Positions 23,116-36,600 of a stretch of DNA of 64,000 nucleotides are shown here, piece after piece. Below the pieces are notes generated by a model. It saw only the letters and a program-made list of their open reading frames with translations, did not search any database and was not told where the DNA came from. Both the position numbers and the translations under genes were made by a program. The stretch comes from Antennarius striatus (lineage: Eukaryota; Chordata; Actinopteri; Lophiiformes; Antennariidae), in NCBI RefSeq assembly GCF_040054535.1, contig NC_090797.1, positions 8,363,001 through 8,427,000 of the forward strand. The letters run 5' to 3'. Each line of letters begins with the position of its first letter. The stretch's first letter is position 1.

Positions 23116-26100
23116 ACAGCAGATGTGCAGCAGAAATACAATATAAGAACGCCATTTTCATTCAATATCCCCAGCAAGAGACTAACGTCATGGTAGCAGT
23201 TCTGTGAGGCTGCGCTTTGGCACAGCAGGGTATTTAGCTAAATGCTAATATGCTCACAATGATAATCTGGACATTACTATTGCAGACAGAACTCGTCTTG
23301 ACAGGGATTTGAAAATACACTCCTTAGAGTTCAGCTACAGCACACAGACAAATGAAAATACATCTAATGGCACAGTAATGCAAAACCATGCATTTGAGAA
23401 TACTTACTGCATACAAGAAATATTCTATTGTCTATGCTAAACATTACAAACATCTTATAGTTGACAAATGCCTCAAAACATTCAGATAAATATTTTTTAC
23501 TAGTCTACGTGACATTCTGTGTGTGCCAGTAAGTAGGAGGAGAAACATCGTTTCTATAAATGCATCACATGTGTGTAGGTATAAATGTGCAAAGGAAATG
23601 AACTGTAGGCTCCAAATAGCTTATTTCCAGCCACACGTGGAGCTCAAAAGATGCTCCAGAGGGAGCATGGCGATGAAAGATGTCTGACTGGCGTAGATGT
23701 GGGTGCCGTCCTGGCAGTTAACCTTTAAATGGTCTAATTAAACCGCAGGACCATTAGGAAACCCGCGATTGAATCAGAGCCTCTCCATGAGGTGAATGAA
23801 AAATGTCTTTTTAACAGGTTTACCACAGATCAGACTCTTCAGCGGGAATCTAGTTTTCCAGGCCCGATTTATATCTAAGTGGTGAATCTGAGCGTTGAGT
23901 CGCTGTGTTGAACTTTATTGGGTGAAACTAAACAAACACTATCAATCATATAAAATGTTTTATCACAATGAGCATGACTCGTCATAAATGTATGACAAAG
24001 TGGCTGTAATCATTATTTTTATTTCAATAGAGCATCAACTGACACTCTGAAAGGATGGCGTTGAATCAACAGAGTTTTGAAACTGACCCCTGAACATCTA
24101 ATTGTCTAGTTTTGTACATTTTCATTTATTACCCCTGCTCTCATTGTGTTGTTTTCAACCACAGCATGCAACTGTTTTCAGTGTAAAGCTGCAAAAAAGA
24201 ACAAACAAACACACAGAGTTGTGGAGTGTTTAAAAGCTAAAGAGAAAGACATTTGTTGGAGGAGTCTGTAGAGAACAATCACAGAGCCAGACTAGAGCGT
24301 GAGAACCTCCACCCCCAGACTGTTGCTTAGATCACAGCAGTCAAACCTTAGTTTTCAAAAACAAGAATCAGAGAAGAGCTGGGCAAGCTTATAAGATAGC
24401 AAAAAAAAAGAAAGGAAGAAAGTGTATACAAGTTAATAGAACCGTGAGAATTCCCACAATGTGTGGTCATCTACTGTGATGACAGTTCAAAATTGTGTAG
24501 CTGTTTCCCCGATGTCAGATGGATGCCTTAAAGAGAAGTAAAGCTTAATGATTCCAGGTTCCCTCAGGTTGGTCTCTCTGTCTGACTCTCTGTCTGGTAA
24601 AATACCCTCCACGAAATGCACACGTGTTGACATGATTACCATATCTTTAAATTATGGTATAGCTTCCTTGACAGATTTCATGAGCAGCAAATAAATCTAT
24701 TAGTATTTAAGCTTTTTATAGCCCAATAAATTCCACTACATTCCAACTCTAAACACAACCAGGAGTGAACACACCACTTATTCTTGAAGAATAAGTGTTG
24801 AAAACACTATGATTGCACACTTATGCTGCCATAAACACAATTTTTATGTCTTTGTTTACAACAAACCAAGACCTGTGAAATAATTACTCCAAATTGCCCG
24901 AGTGTGGATACATCGCTGAATTCATTGGCTGTACAGAAACTTAAATATCACCATTTCAACATAAAAAATTATCATATGTGGACTCATGAATTGCACTGCG
25001 AGGCAATAATGTCCATTGCCAAGTAGCTCAGGTACCTTGCAGCAAACTACTATCACATTTCAAATGGGAATACACCACATCATAAAGGCTTTCACATCCC
25101 AGCATGTCGTTTTCAGGCTTGTGGAGTAAGAGTCATGTATTTTCAATATTGGGGAATGCTTGAGACAACTGTGCTTCTGATTTAACAGGTCATTGTCTTC
25201 TCATTTCAGAAAATATATTGAGCGTAGCGGCGACGCTCTCTCTGAAGTGTCTAAACACAGGAAAATAATCCCTGTCATCCCTGTTGCTGAGACCTTTAAA
25301 TCTGCTTAACGGCACTCGCTGCCGACAAATCCCAGCTTCAGTGGCTTTAAATGTGTTGGGAATAATTTTATCCAAAACATTCTCTCTCTCTATTTATTTA
25401 TTGAGTGCGATGGGTGCAGTTATTAAAGTTTTAGGCGATTAATCCATCCACCCTCGCTCATCATGCTTTTGTGAGTGGTACAGCAAAGTTGAGGAAGTTG
25501 AGGAAGAGACGTGTTTTACATTATTTCCTTTACCAGAATGTGTGCTTGATTCAAACCCCAAGCTGTGCTGATGCATATGATGTTCCCACTATCCCCCAAT
25601 TTCTGCTTTAATTTCAATGATGTAGCCGGCTGTGCTCTGTGTTTGGCAGGGTGGAGGCACAACATGTTGGCGGCCACCATGTCAATGAATACATAACTCC
25701 TCACTTGCAGCTTGTGTTAGTGAAAAAACAAACAGACCATGTATTTAAAACAATTCTATTGCCACAAGGATCCTCAGCTGCCTCCTCTCACTGAGATTTC
25801 ATAATAACATCATAACACCGAAGATGACGAACAGCTTTCTCTGTAATTTGATGTTAGTTTGCCTGAAAGCCTCCTGCTGATGTTCTACTGCTTGAAGCAG
25901 TTCCTCATATTTTTCCTTGTTTGAAATTACTTTGCTGCAGGTTTACCCTCCTGTGGGAGTGAATCACACTGGACATTTTGTTCCACGTGTCAGAAACATC
26001 AATACTTTCACATTGCCTTCCTCCGTGCCACCTCACTAACATTTACCCAGACGTTTTTTTTTTTGACGGACTCCAACAGGAGGGAAACACAAGCAAAGTT

Positions 26101-27519
26101 TAAAAACAGACAGTTTTACGTCATAAATATTTTTACTGATGGCAGCACTTTGAGAAAATTAGATGATTAACGTGAAAAAATATGCGCACAGAAAGGATTG
26201 ATATTGTCTCTGAGAACATCCATGTAAATGTAAATGTAAATAAAGCGGAATACATGCTGTGATTTTAAACCATATGTTCTCGTTAACAATCTACCCATGG
26301 TAAAACAAGCAAAAGGAAACAAGAAATGAATAGCCATGTGTTATTTTTAACTGACCTGTATTCCAAATCAACTAAATGTTTTCTGTTCTAAATGACTGTA
26401 TAAACACAGGACACTTCTTATCTGGGGCTGCTACGGTAAAGGATTGGTTACAACCAAAATGAAAACCTTGTTAACTCTCAAATGTTACTGATCTTCCAAC
26501 CACATCTTCTTCCCTCTTTGGATTTTTGTGACTCATAATATCGCAACTTCTCTGCTGCAGACAGACAGATGTAATTACTTCTTGGACCATCAGTGGTCTC
26601 AACGGACACTCCATTGTTGTGAAACACATAATAACTGGGCTTTAATGATTAAGCACATACATGGCATTCATAGACACCTGAAACACAACAACCCTGCTGG
26701 TTGTGTGTTTGTTTTGTTTTTTTATTTAAGGGAACAATCTTGTTGACGATGTTAACGTTTCTCCTAATTATTAAGTTTTCTTTCATTTTGACAACATGTG
26801 TTACATATTTGCTCCAGCATTTATACACATATGGAGGTTACATGAATAAAATATTCAAATGGTTGTTGGCCTACTTGACCAAGCAGTTTGCTGTTAGCAA
26901 CTATAAGTTAGTGTTTGCAATTTCAGTTCCCCTTGGACATCTGTGCTGGACAAAAGCACCAGATGCAGTGTGAAAAAACTTGCGGAGTAATTTGAATTTT
27001 AGGGCCGACTCTCTCAGCAAATTGGTTAATCATAATGTCAAATAATGGTTTTCATTTTTCTTTTCAGCAAAGCCCAAACATTTGCTTACTCCAGCTCCTC
27101 AAATGAAATGATTTGCTGATTTTCCTTTTCATGCATAATAGTAAACTGAACACCCTTGAGTTGGGGGCTGTCCTTCAAAATCACATTGCTAAGTGGTACT
27201 ATTGGTGGTACAATTTCTAAAAATATGTCTTTGTATGCACGACATAATAACAACAACAGGGCAGTGAAAACAGCCTGGCTAGTAATGACTTTTGTTAGCA
27301 TGAACAGAATCACATGCTACCCGTTTATCTTCTTGGGGTTCCTTCCTTTCAGCATTTATTACTGCCATTTACAATGACTTTTAAAGTGCAGTTGATTTGC
27401 AGTGTGTGGACATCCCAGGAGGGTAGTCGCTGCACAAATGTTGTTGATTTCCCTTCACAACTCTACTCGGGACAAAAATTGAGAGAGGAGACAATCTTCC
27501 TGACATTTTACGTACAATA
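23116..27519. other. Gene-free interval
   Basis: About 4.4 kb with no supportable gene or clearly recognised transposon. The open frames at 25190-25375, 26528-26973 and 27086-27377 lack domains. Confidence 0.5.
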
Positions 27520-27529
27520 CGTATATACA

Positions 27530-27815
27530 GTTCACCCTCGTGCATTCGCACATCAACGCTCGCGACTTCAGCTCATCATAAATTTTTGGTGGTAGTCACG
27601 TGATACCGTACTATTGGCTGATGGCATCCAGAAGTGTGCTACGTTCCATGAGTCTTTGACTTATGTGAGACACAAAAGTGCTTTAGAAAGTTGATAAGAA
27701 TGTTGGAAAAGGTCATGCAGATAGATTATAAGATAAATAGTTTGTCGCTCTGTTGCGGAATTTGTTAATCTCGTGTTGTTCCTGGAACGCATTAACCGCG
27801 AGGAATGAGGACACA
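27530..27815 (-). repeat. Dispersed repeat (GCGGTTAATGCGTTCC family), copy 1
   Basis: On the minus strand: CTCGCGGTTAATGCGTTCCA, then GATTAACAAATTCCGC, then AAAGCACTTTTGTGTCTCAC followed by ATAAGTCAAAGACTCA. The segment at about 36400-36645 (+) repeats these blocks in the same order. It looks like a short nonautonomous element; the superfamily is not determined. Confidence 0.75.
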
Positions 27816-29520
27816 CTATATACTGTTTCCTAGACAACAGATTGTCCTTCATATCAGATGGCTTGGGTTTCGGAATCAAACACAAGAGCAGATAAAATGC
27901 TCATCAGGGAAAAGACTCATCAACTGTGTTGAATACACAAAAGGGCTTGGAAAAAGAATGAAGGTTTGACACCGTATTGATAGTGAAGTTATCTATAAAT
28001 GCATAATGCCACAGGAGGTTTCAAACAAATGCCTTAAATGTCTTTTTATGTCATCCTATTAATTAGTTGTGTGACAGTCTACACTGCCATACCTGCTAAA
28101 TGGCTCAGTATGGCCCATGTCAATTACATGATATTGAATTGAGTCTGATTTCCGACTCCAATTCAGAACAGCAGATGATTAGTTTGCCCTTATGTTGCAT
28201 AATACCCAATTCTGGAGGTCTGCCAAACAGGTTTCTGGTTGTGGCCTCATTGTTTAAAACAGGGTTTGGCACAAAGATCAGAACTGTGACACATGCCAGA
28301 AAGGGAAAATTGATCATCTTTATTGAGAGACAATCTGTTGGCTGTGTTCATCCACAGCTGGGTGGTCCTGCTGCAGAAGCAACAGGCTGGTTTATGAGAA
28401 TACATTGCTCATTGTGAAGAAAAACAAGCTGTTGCAGACACGAAGATATTGGACCAGTGGAAATTGTTCATTTTGGCAACGCTGATTGTTTTCAGCTATT
28501 TGAAGTAATATTCCAAATATTGAAGCATCTAGTTTCTCCCATTTGATTATTTGCTGCTTTTCTTCTATTTAACATTATTGTAAGTGAAATGTTGTTGGTT
28601 TTGGACAAAAAAAAAGGTAAAGGTTGGCTATAGACATTACTTTTAAAAAAATGCCAAATCAGGAGCTTGAACATGAAGACCAGTGACTTATTGTTGCAAG
28701 ATGCATGTCCAGACCGGTAAGCCAACTAAGAGACACTGAAGTTAGAATTTTAAAAAACTTTTTGGAATTGAATGCACCCATTGTCAAAATTTAAATAAAT
28801 TGTCCATAAAATGCAAATAGTTCAATGAACTTGTACAGACAGTGTTATCAGTTCTGATGTCCAGCATCTTTTCTGAAGAGTCTTCTCTGCATACACAACC
28901 CAGCTGCTACCAAAGCCAAGTAGTCATGACCGTACGGATATGCTGTCTGCCCGCCCTGCAGACACATTCAGCTGCCAATCCCAAAGACACTTTGACAGGC
29001 AGATGCAATGTCCTTAGAGAAGAACAAGTCACAATCTGTTGTTTCAGCACCATCTTTTACACAAACCAACCGCAAGAAAGACATAAATACAATAGGAGCC
29101 ACATACGATCTAGACAAGCTGTATGCTTAACCTTTTCCACTGGCAGACCAGTCCTTCAGAATTAAAGCTTCTCATTAATTGGTGCTGTTAAACAAAGTTG
29201 GTCTCTTGTGATAACTCTGAATATATTAATCTCATGCCTACCTCTGCCAATGAAGAAAGCTAAATATATGAATTATTTAGCCATTAAAAAAGAATTTGTG
29301 TATTGTGCAGAAGCATTTCAAGCTTTGATGATACGTTTTTTCACTCAGGTTACTCTTAAACTGCCTACTTCCCTCCATTTACCTCTTTCTTCTGTGGTTG
29401 ATTTTATCATTTCATTTATTGCTCACTCTTTCACCTCAACAGTTTTTTCATACATACAATTTTCTCCAAGTGTATAGCATTGAAATGAAAGGGATATACG
29501 TAAATATCCTATTAACTTTT
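27816..29520. other. Gene-free interval
   Basis: No supportable gene. The frames at 28100-28417 and 28842-29165 have no recognisable domain. Confidence 0.5.
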
Positions 29521-29521
29521 C

Positions 29522-29935
29522 AAGTAAGTAAGTAAGTAAGTAAGTAAGTAATTAAATAAATAAATAAGTAAGTTCTCCCCATGTCTGCGTGGGTTCTCTA
29601 CAGGTTCTCCGGCTTCCTTCCACCTCCAAAAACATTCTCTTCAGGTGAATTGGAGGTCATGAAATTGCTCGTAGGTGTGAGTGTGTGCGTGTGTGTTTGT
29701 CTGTGTCTGTGTGGCTCCGTGGTGCACTGGCGCTGCGTCCGGAGTGTCCCCTGCCTCAAGCCCCCAGTTGGCTGGGATATGTTCCAGCGCCCCGCGACCA
29801 GCGACAGCGAACAAAAAGTGGGTATAGAACACGAATGAATGAAAAATAAATAGATAGATAAATAAATAAATGAAGGAACGGATGAATTAATAAATAAATA
29901 AACAAACAAATAAATACATAAATATGCTTCACATT
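29522..29935 (+). mobile_element. CR1/L2-type retroposon 3' end flanked by AAGT and AAAT repeats
   Basis: After an (AAGT)n run (29522-29550) the plus strand reads GTTCTCCCCATGTCTGCGTG, then GGTTCTCCGGCTTCC, AATTGGAGGTCATGAAATTG, GCTGGGATATGTTCCAGCGC and CCCGCGACC. It ends in GGGTATAGAACACGAATGAA and an A-rich (AAAT)n tail to about 29935. These are the standard blocks of the teleost L2-like 3' end. It lies about 600 bases upstream of syt10 exon 1, in the same orientation. Confidence 0.75.
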
Positions 29936-30199
29936 GATTAAGTGTATGCAATATACTTGAACCTTGTATCTTTAACAACTGATATTACTGTACATTTATT
30001 CCCTCTGAAGCAATCATCAGTTTTCAGAACTGAAGCTGTAGTTGCGTGAAGTTTTTGGTATCTTATTTACAGGAATGAAGGACAAAATTAAATTTAATGG
30101 TATTTCTAGTTTTTGAAAAATTAAAACTTATTTGTATTTGAAAAATGTGTAGAGTTTTTACACTGGTGTCTTTCACCACTCATCCTCCCTCCGTCCCTT

Positions 30200-30540
30200 G
30201 GAAACGGGAGATAAAAGCACGTTGGGGGTAGGAAGGACCGCAATCTATAAAACCGTCATGTGCTGGGAGGGAGGCGGCGTATCGTTCCGTGCAAACTGAG
30301 GCTCATTGCTGTTAAACATAGTGAGGGTTGGACGCTTACACCTCGCAGACTCTTATTCCAGCGCTGCGAACGCGTCTGGCCAGTCGTTCCTCGTTGCGCA
30401 CTGGATATGCATCAGGACGCAGCGCGCCTCTCTGCCCCCCTCTCTCGCCAATAGGCTGCAGTCTGCGGCTCATGAGAAGTGCCCGAATGAACCGCCGCCC
30501 CCCTGGCTCCTCCGACGTGCAATGGCTTAACAGTAGAGAC
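30200..30540 (+). promoter_or_regulatory. Probable syt10 promoter and 5' UTR
   Basis: TCTATAAAACC at 30244-30254 is TATA-like and lies about 290 bases before the chosen start codon. GC content rises sharply from about 30180. A CCAAT box is present at 30448-30452. The leader contains upstream ATGs, including two in frame with the syt10 start at 30472 and 30487. The transcription start itself cannot be seen from sequence. Confidence 0.45.
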
Positions 30541-30688
30541 ATGAGTGTCCGGACGGAGGACCGCGTCACCTTGTGCCACAGGGCTCTCCAGATCGTCACG
30601 GAACTTTGTGTTGCAGGACTCGTAGACCGGGAGAAATGTTCGGACATATTTCCTCTGGAGAGCAGCATACCAGGTAAAGGACACGCAG
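30541..30688 (+). CDS. syt10: syt10 exon 1 (start codon, N-terminal cysteines)
   Basis: It starts [16 protein letters not shown], collinear with the mammalian Syt10 start, which is why the in-frame upstream ATGs at 30472 and 30487 were not chosen. The start has a purine at -3. Two phase-1 donors lie 15 bases apart: GTAAAG at 30674 and GTAAAT at 30689. The second gives a spacing between the FP motif and the DIS motif identical to human Syt10 (11 residues), so I chose 30688 as the exon end. Confidence 0.88.
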
Positions 30689-33600
30689 GTAAATGGCATA
30701 AAGTCATTATTTTGTTTTTTTTTCCCCCTCAATCACTTTTGTTTGTACCCCTGAAAGAAAATAGATGAGTAGTTGCTTGGGGACACTAAGCCTCAGCTCA
30801 CAAACTTTATTGGAGCGCATAGCCGCATGTATTTTTTTCGTGCTGAACTGCTGTGAAAGTGTTTCCCTACTTACGCATCTTGCTGCAGCACTTATGAAAT
30901 AGCAACAGGTGGCAATATACTGATGTGACTCAAAAGAATAATCTACTGCTTTTCTGTTGTTTTTCCTTTCGGTTTTCACTTTTGAACCCTCCAGTTCACT
31001 ACTTTCAATACAGTCAATGATAACTTTGCATTTGAATATAAACATAAATATGATCTTTAACTCAATGAACATGTGATTCTCTTGTTGTTGTTGCTGCTTG
31101 ACTCCAGTGTTATATGAATTTACAATGTCCTGCTTTGTCACACGGGTTTCTATGCTGCCCCCACTTTCTTACAGCTTTTCTCTCCCTTTTTCTCTTTCTC
31201 CCTTGCATGTTTGTCTGTCATATTTTGCCCCTTGCTTGCTTCTTTCCTTTTTATTGGTTCTGTCTTTTTCCATGGTTACATGTAGACATCTCTATTAGTC
31301 TCCTTGCTGTGGTCGTGGGTTTCTGTGGCCTTGCGCTTTTGGTAGTCTCTCTCTTTGTCTTTTGGAAGCTGTGCTGGCCTATTTGGAGGAGCAAGGCTCT
31401 GTCAGCCCATGGTGAAAATGGCCTGCATGTGGGTTTCCCTGAAGCACCTCCATCCAACACCCCGTCAGTCACTGAGTGCAAAAGGGAGGAGGTCGAAAAG
31501 AAGAAACCCCTGGAAGTGCGGGCAAATGGACGGAGCTCCGTCAAGCTGCTGGAGGCGGCCATGAAGATCAGCCAGACGTCTCCAGACATCCCTGCTGAGG
31601 TCCAAACAGTCCTGAGGGAAACAGTCAGCCAGCAGGCTAAGATACCAAGACAGACCACAGAGCCAACATCCTCCTCCAGGTATCTCACATGAACCCACTG
31701 CAGTTAGAACCAATGTCTGCCCTTTTACAAGAATCTTCCTTCTTCTTCTTTTCCTTTCGGCTTTTCCCTTCAGGGGTCGCCACAGCGAATCCATTGCCTC
31801 CATCTAAGCCTATCTTCTATGAAACTAGTTATTCATAGTCATGGTGCTGACAATTACAGTACAGAGACAGATTTTGGAATGGGACAAACACAATTACGTT
31901 GACACAGAAAACTGCCCTGACAGTTTGTGACATAGAAATCCCTTGAGAGGGTTTGGCACGTGTCCTGGAGAACAGACCCCCAACCTTTTTTTGCACCACA
32001 GAGTAGTTTTACATCAGACAACATTTTCACAGACCTGCCTTTAAGGGGTGGCGGATAAGTACAACAAAGTAAATTTAGACGACCAGCATAAAAACCTTTT
32101 TTTTCTAAATATAATAACAAACATGAATCCACTTTATTAGTCGCATACACATTGGAACATTGGATTCTTTCTGTATTCTTTCAGTGCAGCCTGGTACCAA
32201 CTGACCCGTGGACGTGGATTGGTACCGGTCCGCAGCCCGGGGGTTGATGACCACTGCTGTAGAATATAAAGCATTGGCTGGTGACCTTGAAATGCTGTAA
32301 CCCACAGTTACCCAAGTGTATTCCCTGCACTGTTTGACCAGAAAAGTCTACTGTGGGCTTATCTGTCAGGGCGGTAGTACTTTCCTTGCTTCTGAACAAA
32401 CCCTATAATCTCCTAGATGTGTGAGTGAAGCTGCTATGGTAACAGGGGGATACAACCCCAGTAATTAAACAACCAATTCTTGTTTCTCTTTGTTGGGCAG
32501 CGCTGTGTTTAATCCACAATGTCCATAATTAGAAGTGCGGTGGGATGGGAGCTATCATAGTAGATGTTTGGTCTGTGGTAGGATGCACTATGCAGCTGCT
32601 CTCAGTTTCTCAGGAGGCCATTATTGACAACGTCCTTGGTTAGTCGTTAGCCCCGTTAATTAAACTGCATGGACATCAAGGCCTTCATGAATTATACAAC
32701 CATTAGGGATACAGGATGCCAATGCCTCCAACCGGTTGAGTCGACAGTGATTCCTGATGTTCACTGATTATTTATTGGATGAATGACAAAATGCCAAGAA
32801 GACCTACAACATGCAATAAAGTCTGACCTCAAGCTCAAACCTTTAGCTCAAGATGAATTCCCTGAAACCAAATTGTGTAATGAAGTTACAACAATGAAGA
32901 GATGACACAGATGTTTCTGACACTTTCAACTGAATTCGGTCTCTGAAGGCCACTTTAACATTTATTATCATGTACTTATTGTTTTTTATTAGCTACGTTT
33001 TGCAGTAGGCCAAGTGAATGGACTGTAAATACTAATGGGTTTTAATATTATGTTTGACAGATAAAATGTCAGAGAGTTGTGAACTACTTGTGATCAGGGT
33101 TTGGAATGCTGATAAAAGAAACAAGAGGTTGTAATTTTTCTGGATTTTGTGAGTGAAGAAAAGACAGAAGAAGTTGTCATTAAACTAAACTTACTATAAC
33201 TAGACGACTGACTTTATTGAAAACAGAAGCAATAAAATTTACATTTCATCTCTGGTGGTAGTCATAGATTTGGTTTCATCTCCAATGGATTCACTATTTA
33301 TGATTTATTTAAAAATAAAAGTCAGTAAAACAACTACAAAATATGAGGTTTAGAAAAAATGTTATTAATGTTATCTGTTCAGGTTTAGTTCATTTTCTGT
33401 TGATTTTTCTGTTAGCAAGTTTGCTCAAAAACCACTTCATGTATTTTCATTAAGGGTAGCAAGAGTGTTTGGCGTTTGACAAAACCCATTTAATTTCTAA
33501 GTGAATCTACATAAAGGGACTGATTTGAGAATTAGTTTTCACTTTTATAACAGTGTTAGATAAAGATAAATGGCAAAAACTCTCATTTCACTATAATCCC

Positions 33601-36600
33601 CAATCTGACTAGAATGAAACTTGGTAGGGGGGCAGGGCTTGAATCCGTAGAAGACTCCATCTCTGCTTTCTCTCCTGTCCGTTTGTTTGTCAGGTAGATT
33701 AGTTTTAGCTAGACTAGACCATTTTCTTTCTTACTTTCTTTACATTAGCCACATTCATGCAGTGTGGCCTAGTGTGCCTTCATTCTGCCCTGCTGTTCTG
33801 TATGAATGCAGTGACGGTTTGACCTGTTCTGCCTCTGACAAATACAGAAGTACAGTAGTAAGAGAGGAGTATTGTAAATGAGGTGGAACAGCAGGGATGA
33901 GATGTTTTGGCTCACACAATTAAACTTACTCTTTAAATTCACCCACTGGAGAGGTATTGTGCTGTCACATTTGCATTAGTATAAAAAAAGCAAAGTATAT
34001 GTGGTCTGACATTATTGTATTTACTGTAAATAAGGTTATTGCAAAATAAGGCTTTTTTTTTTTACATTTCTAATGTCGCATGAAGTAATGTCTAGATTGC
34101 AATGGGGAAAGCATATTTAGGGTAATGGTAAATATGATTGTGCAAATCCAAATAAAACTGCATCCACCAGATTTAATTATGGTCTCATCGAGTGTAATGT
34201 GCCTTGGAAGGTTTGATCGGATTTGAGACAAATGTTTGTCCAACCCAAAGCAGAATTTTTTTATTGCCATGTTTGTGTTCAGTTTTATTTTGAAGCCTAT
34301 CTGGATGTTGGTTAGTTACTATTTCTTACTTAATGATAAAGCCTTGCATGTATGAAACATGCTACAATGGTGAGTTTGTAGCTCAGGGCCACTGAATAAG
34401 TCTGTTGTAAAGCTTTGCATTCTGTCGCATTTCAGGCAATTTGCAAGGTTGCCCCCTTGATTTGTTGTAGCTTTCAAATGACATCCTGACTTCTATGCTG
34501 TTTACAATACCTGAGTGCAGCATTTCATTTTCAGCCGTACTGCATCATGCTGTTTTTGCCATGGTTGTCAAATTGCAGTGATTGTCTTGCTGTCAGAAAG
34601 GTGGAGGGCCAGTTGCTAGGTGACAAGACTTTCATGTCAAACACAAGCATGATTTTTCTCAAAAGGTGTCAACTAAGCAGACATTTGCAGCATTCAGGTA
34701 TTTTGTATGAGCACATCTGAATTGTCTGGTCATGTGCTTTAATATTTCAGTGTCAATCGCCTGGTTCAACAACACTGTATTAAATTCTCTGTAAAGAATT
34801 TCAGCACTCAAGAACATCAACTGTTGTTTGCTGAAACTAGATGCTTTCCTCCTGTAAGACTAAAGAAAAACTAGACACATTTTTCAACAATTCCATCATA
34901 GAGTACTTGCATATGCTAAATGTGTTTCCATGACCACGACATTATAATGAAGCGTACATTTTAGATGTAGCTCCCTTGTGAAAGACAATTATCTCCCGTC
35001 ATAACAAAGCCAGTCATGCAAAAAATTGACAGTTGAGACATTTACATAATGTCCTTTACCTTTTCACCAGGCACAATTCATTCCGCCGCCATCTGCCTCG
35101 TCAGATGAATGTCACCAGCATTGACTTCAGTGTGGACCCAGTGCCTCTTCGCCAGTCTTCTACAACCAGCATCGGAAGAATTAAACCCGAACTCTACAAG
35201 CAGAAGTCGGTGGACTCGGAGGGTGAGGCCCAAGACCCTGTGGAGACTTGTGGAAAGCTCAGCTTCTCGCTGTGTTATGACCATGAGGAACAAGCTTTGG
35301 TGGTGAGAATCCTCAAAGCCGTGGACCTACCTGCTAAAGACTTCACAGGCACCTCTGACCCCTATGTGAAAATCTACCTGCTGCCGGAGAGAAAGAAGAA
35401 GTTCCAAACACGCGTCCACCGCAAGAATCTGAACCCCATGTTTGACGAGACCTTCTCTTTCCCTGTTGTGTATGATGACATCTGCAACCGCAAACTTCAC
35501 TTCAGTGTCTACGACTTTGACCGCTTCACCAGCCACGATATGATTGGCGAGGTGGTAGTTGACAACCTCTTTGAACTGTCCGATCTTTCCAGGGAGGCTG
35601 TGGTGTGGAAGGATATTCATGCAGCAACTACAGTAAGTTAGCCAACATATGGAAAGATGTGTATTGCATTGGATGGCTTCTAAGTGTCTGAATTCATCAA
35701 CACCATTCCACCGGAGTAGGAAAGTTGAACAAAAAGTTGATGATTCTAACGCTTTTTGGAATGCATTTCATCAGTCAAACACCTACACACATTTTATAGG
35801 ATATTCTACAGATGTTGATAAAAGAATGGTGTCCGTTTGTCAGCATCAATGTCCTCTCAAATTTGACATAAATCTACACAAGCATGCCACCTACTATTGA
35901 CAGCTTTTTCTCATATCAGTTCCTTCTGAAACAGAAATACGGTCATTTGCCCAGACTACCCTTCAGGTCTACATTTATATTTATGATAATTCACAAAAGA
36001 TCGTCATTCATAGTAGCTTAAATACTGTTCAGACTGATTATAGAAGATTTCCCATTTCTTTTTCTTTTTTTTGCTTGCTTTTTTTTTTTTTTTTTAGAAA
36101 AAAGAAAGCAAGGAAGAGCATAAAACATATCACACCTTTTAGCGCATCATAGCTACATAATTACTGTAGAGAGGTACTCATCTGAAGGAGGCCCAAATCT
36201 ATTCTAAGTACCCATAAGGCCATGACGAATGCTATATTACAACAAGGCAGTCAGAGACTGCAACACCACTGAATTCAACATCTTACCCTGACTTACACAT
36301 TTTTGTGCCTCTGGCTTCCTGAAAATGTTGCTTTTTGTTTTGTGATTATATGTCATCAGGTTTTAGAGATGTGTACCTTAAAAGTTATACAATGGGCCGT
36401 CATTTTCTCATGGTTAATGTGTTCCAGGAACCACACACGATTAATGAATTTCTCGAAAGAGCGATGAACAATTTAGATCGTTGTTTATAGTGATTTAAAC
36501 ATTTATGAACCCTCCCCATACCGATATTAAACCACCTTCTGTCTGTATTACCTTTTCCCACACTCTTATAGACTATTTAAAGCACTTTTATGTCTCACGT

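Noticed and set aside
35649..35900. 83-codon frame following syt10 exon 3
   Set aside because: It lies in intron 3 after a consensus donor and has no resemblance to the synaptotagmin family or any other.
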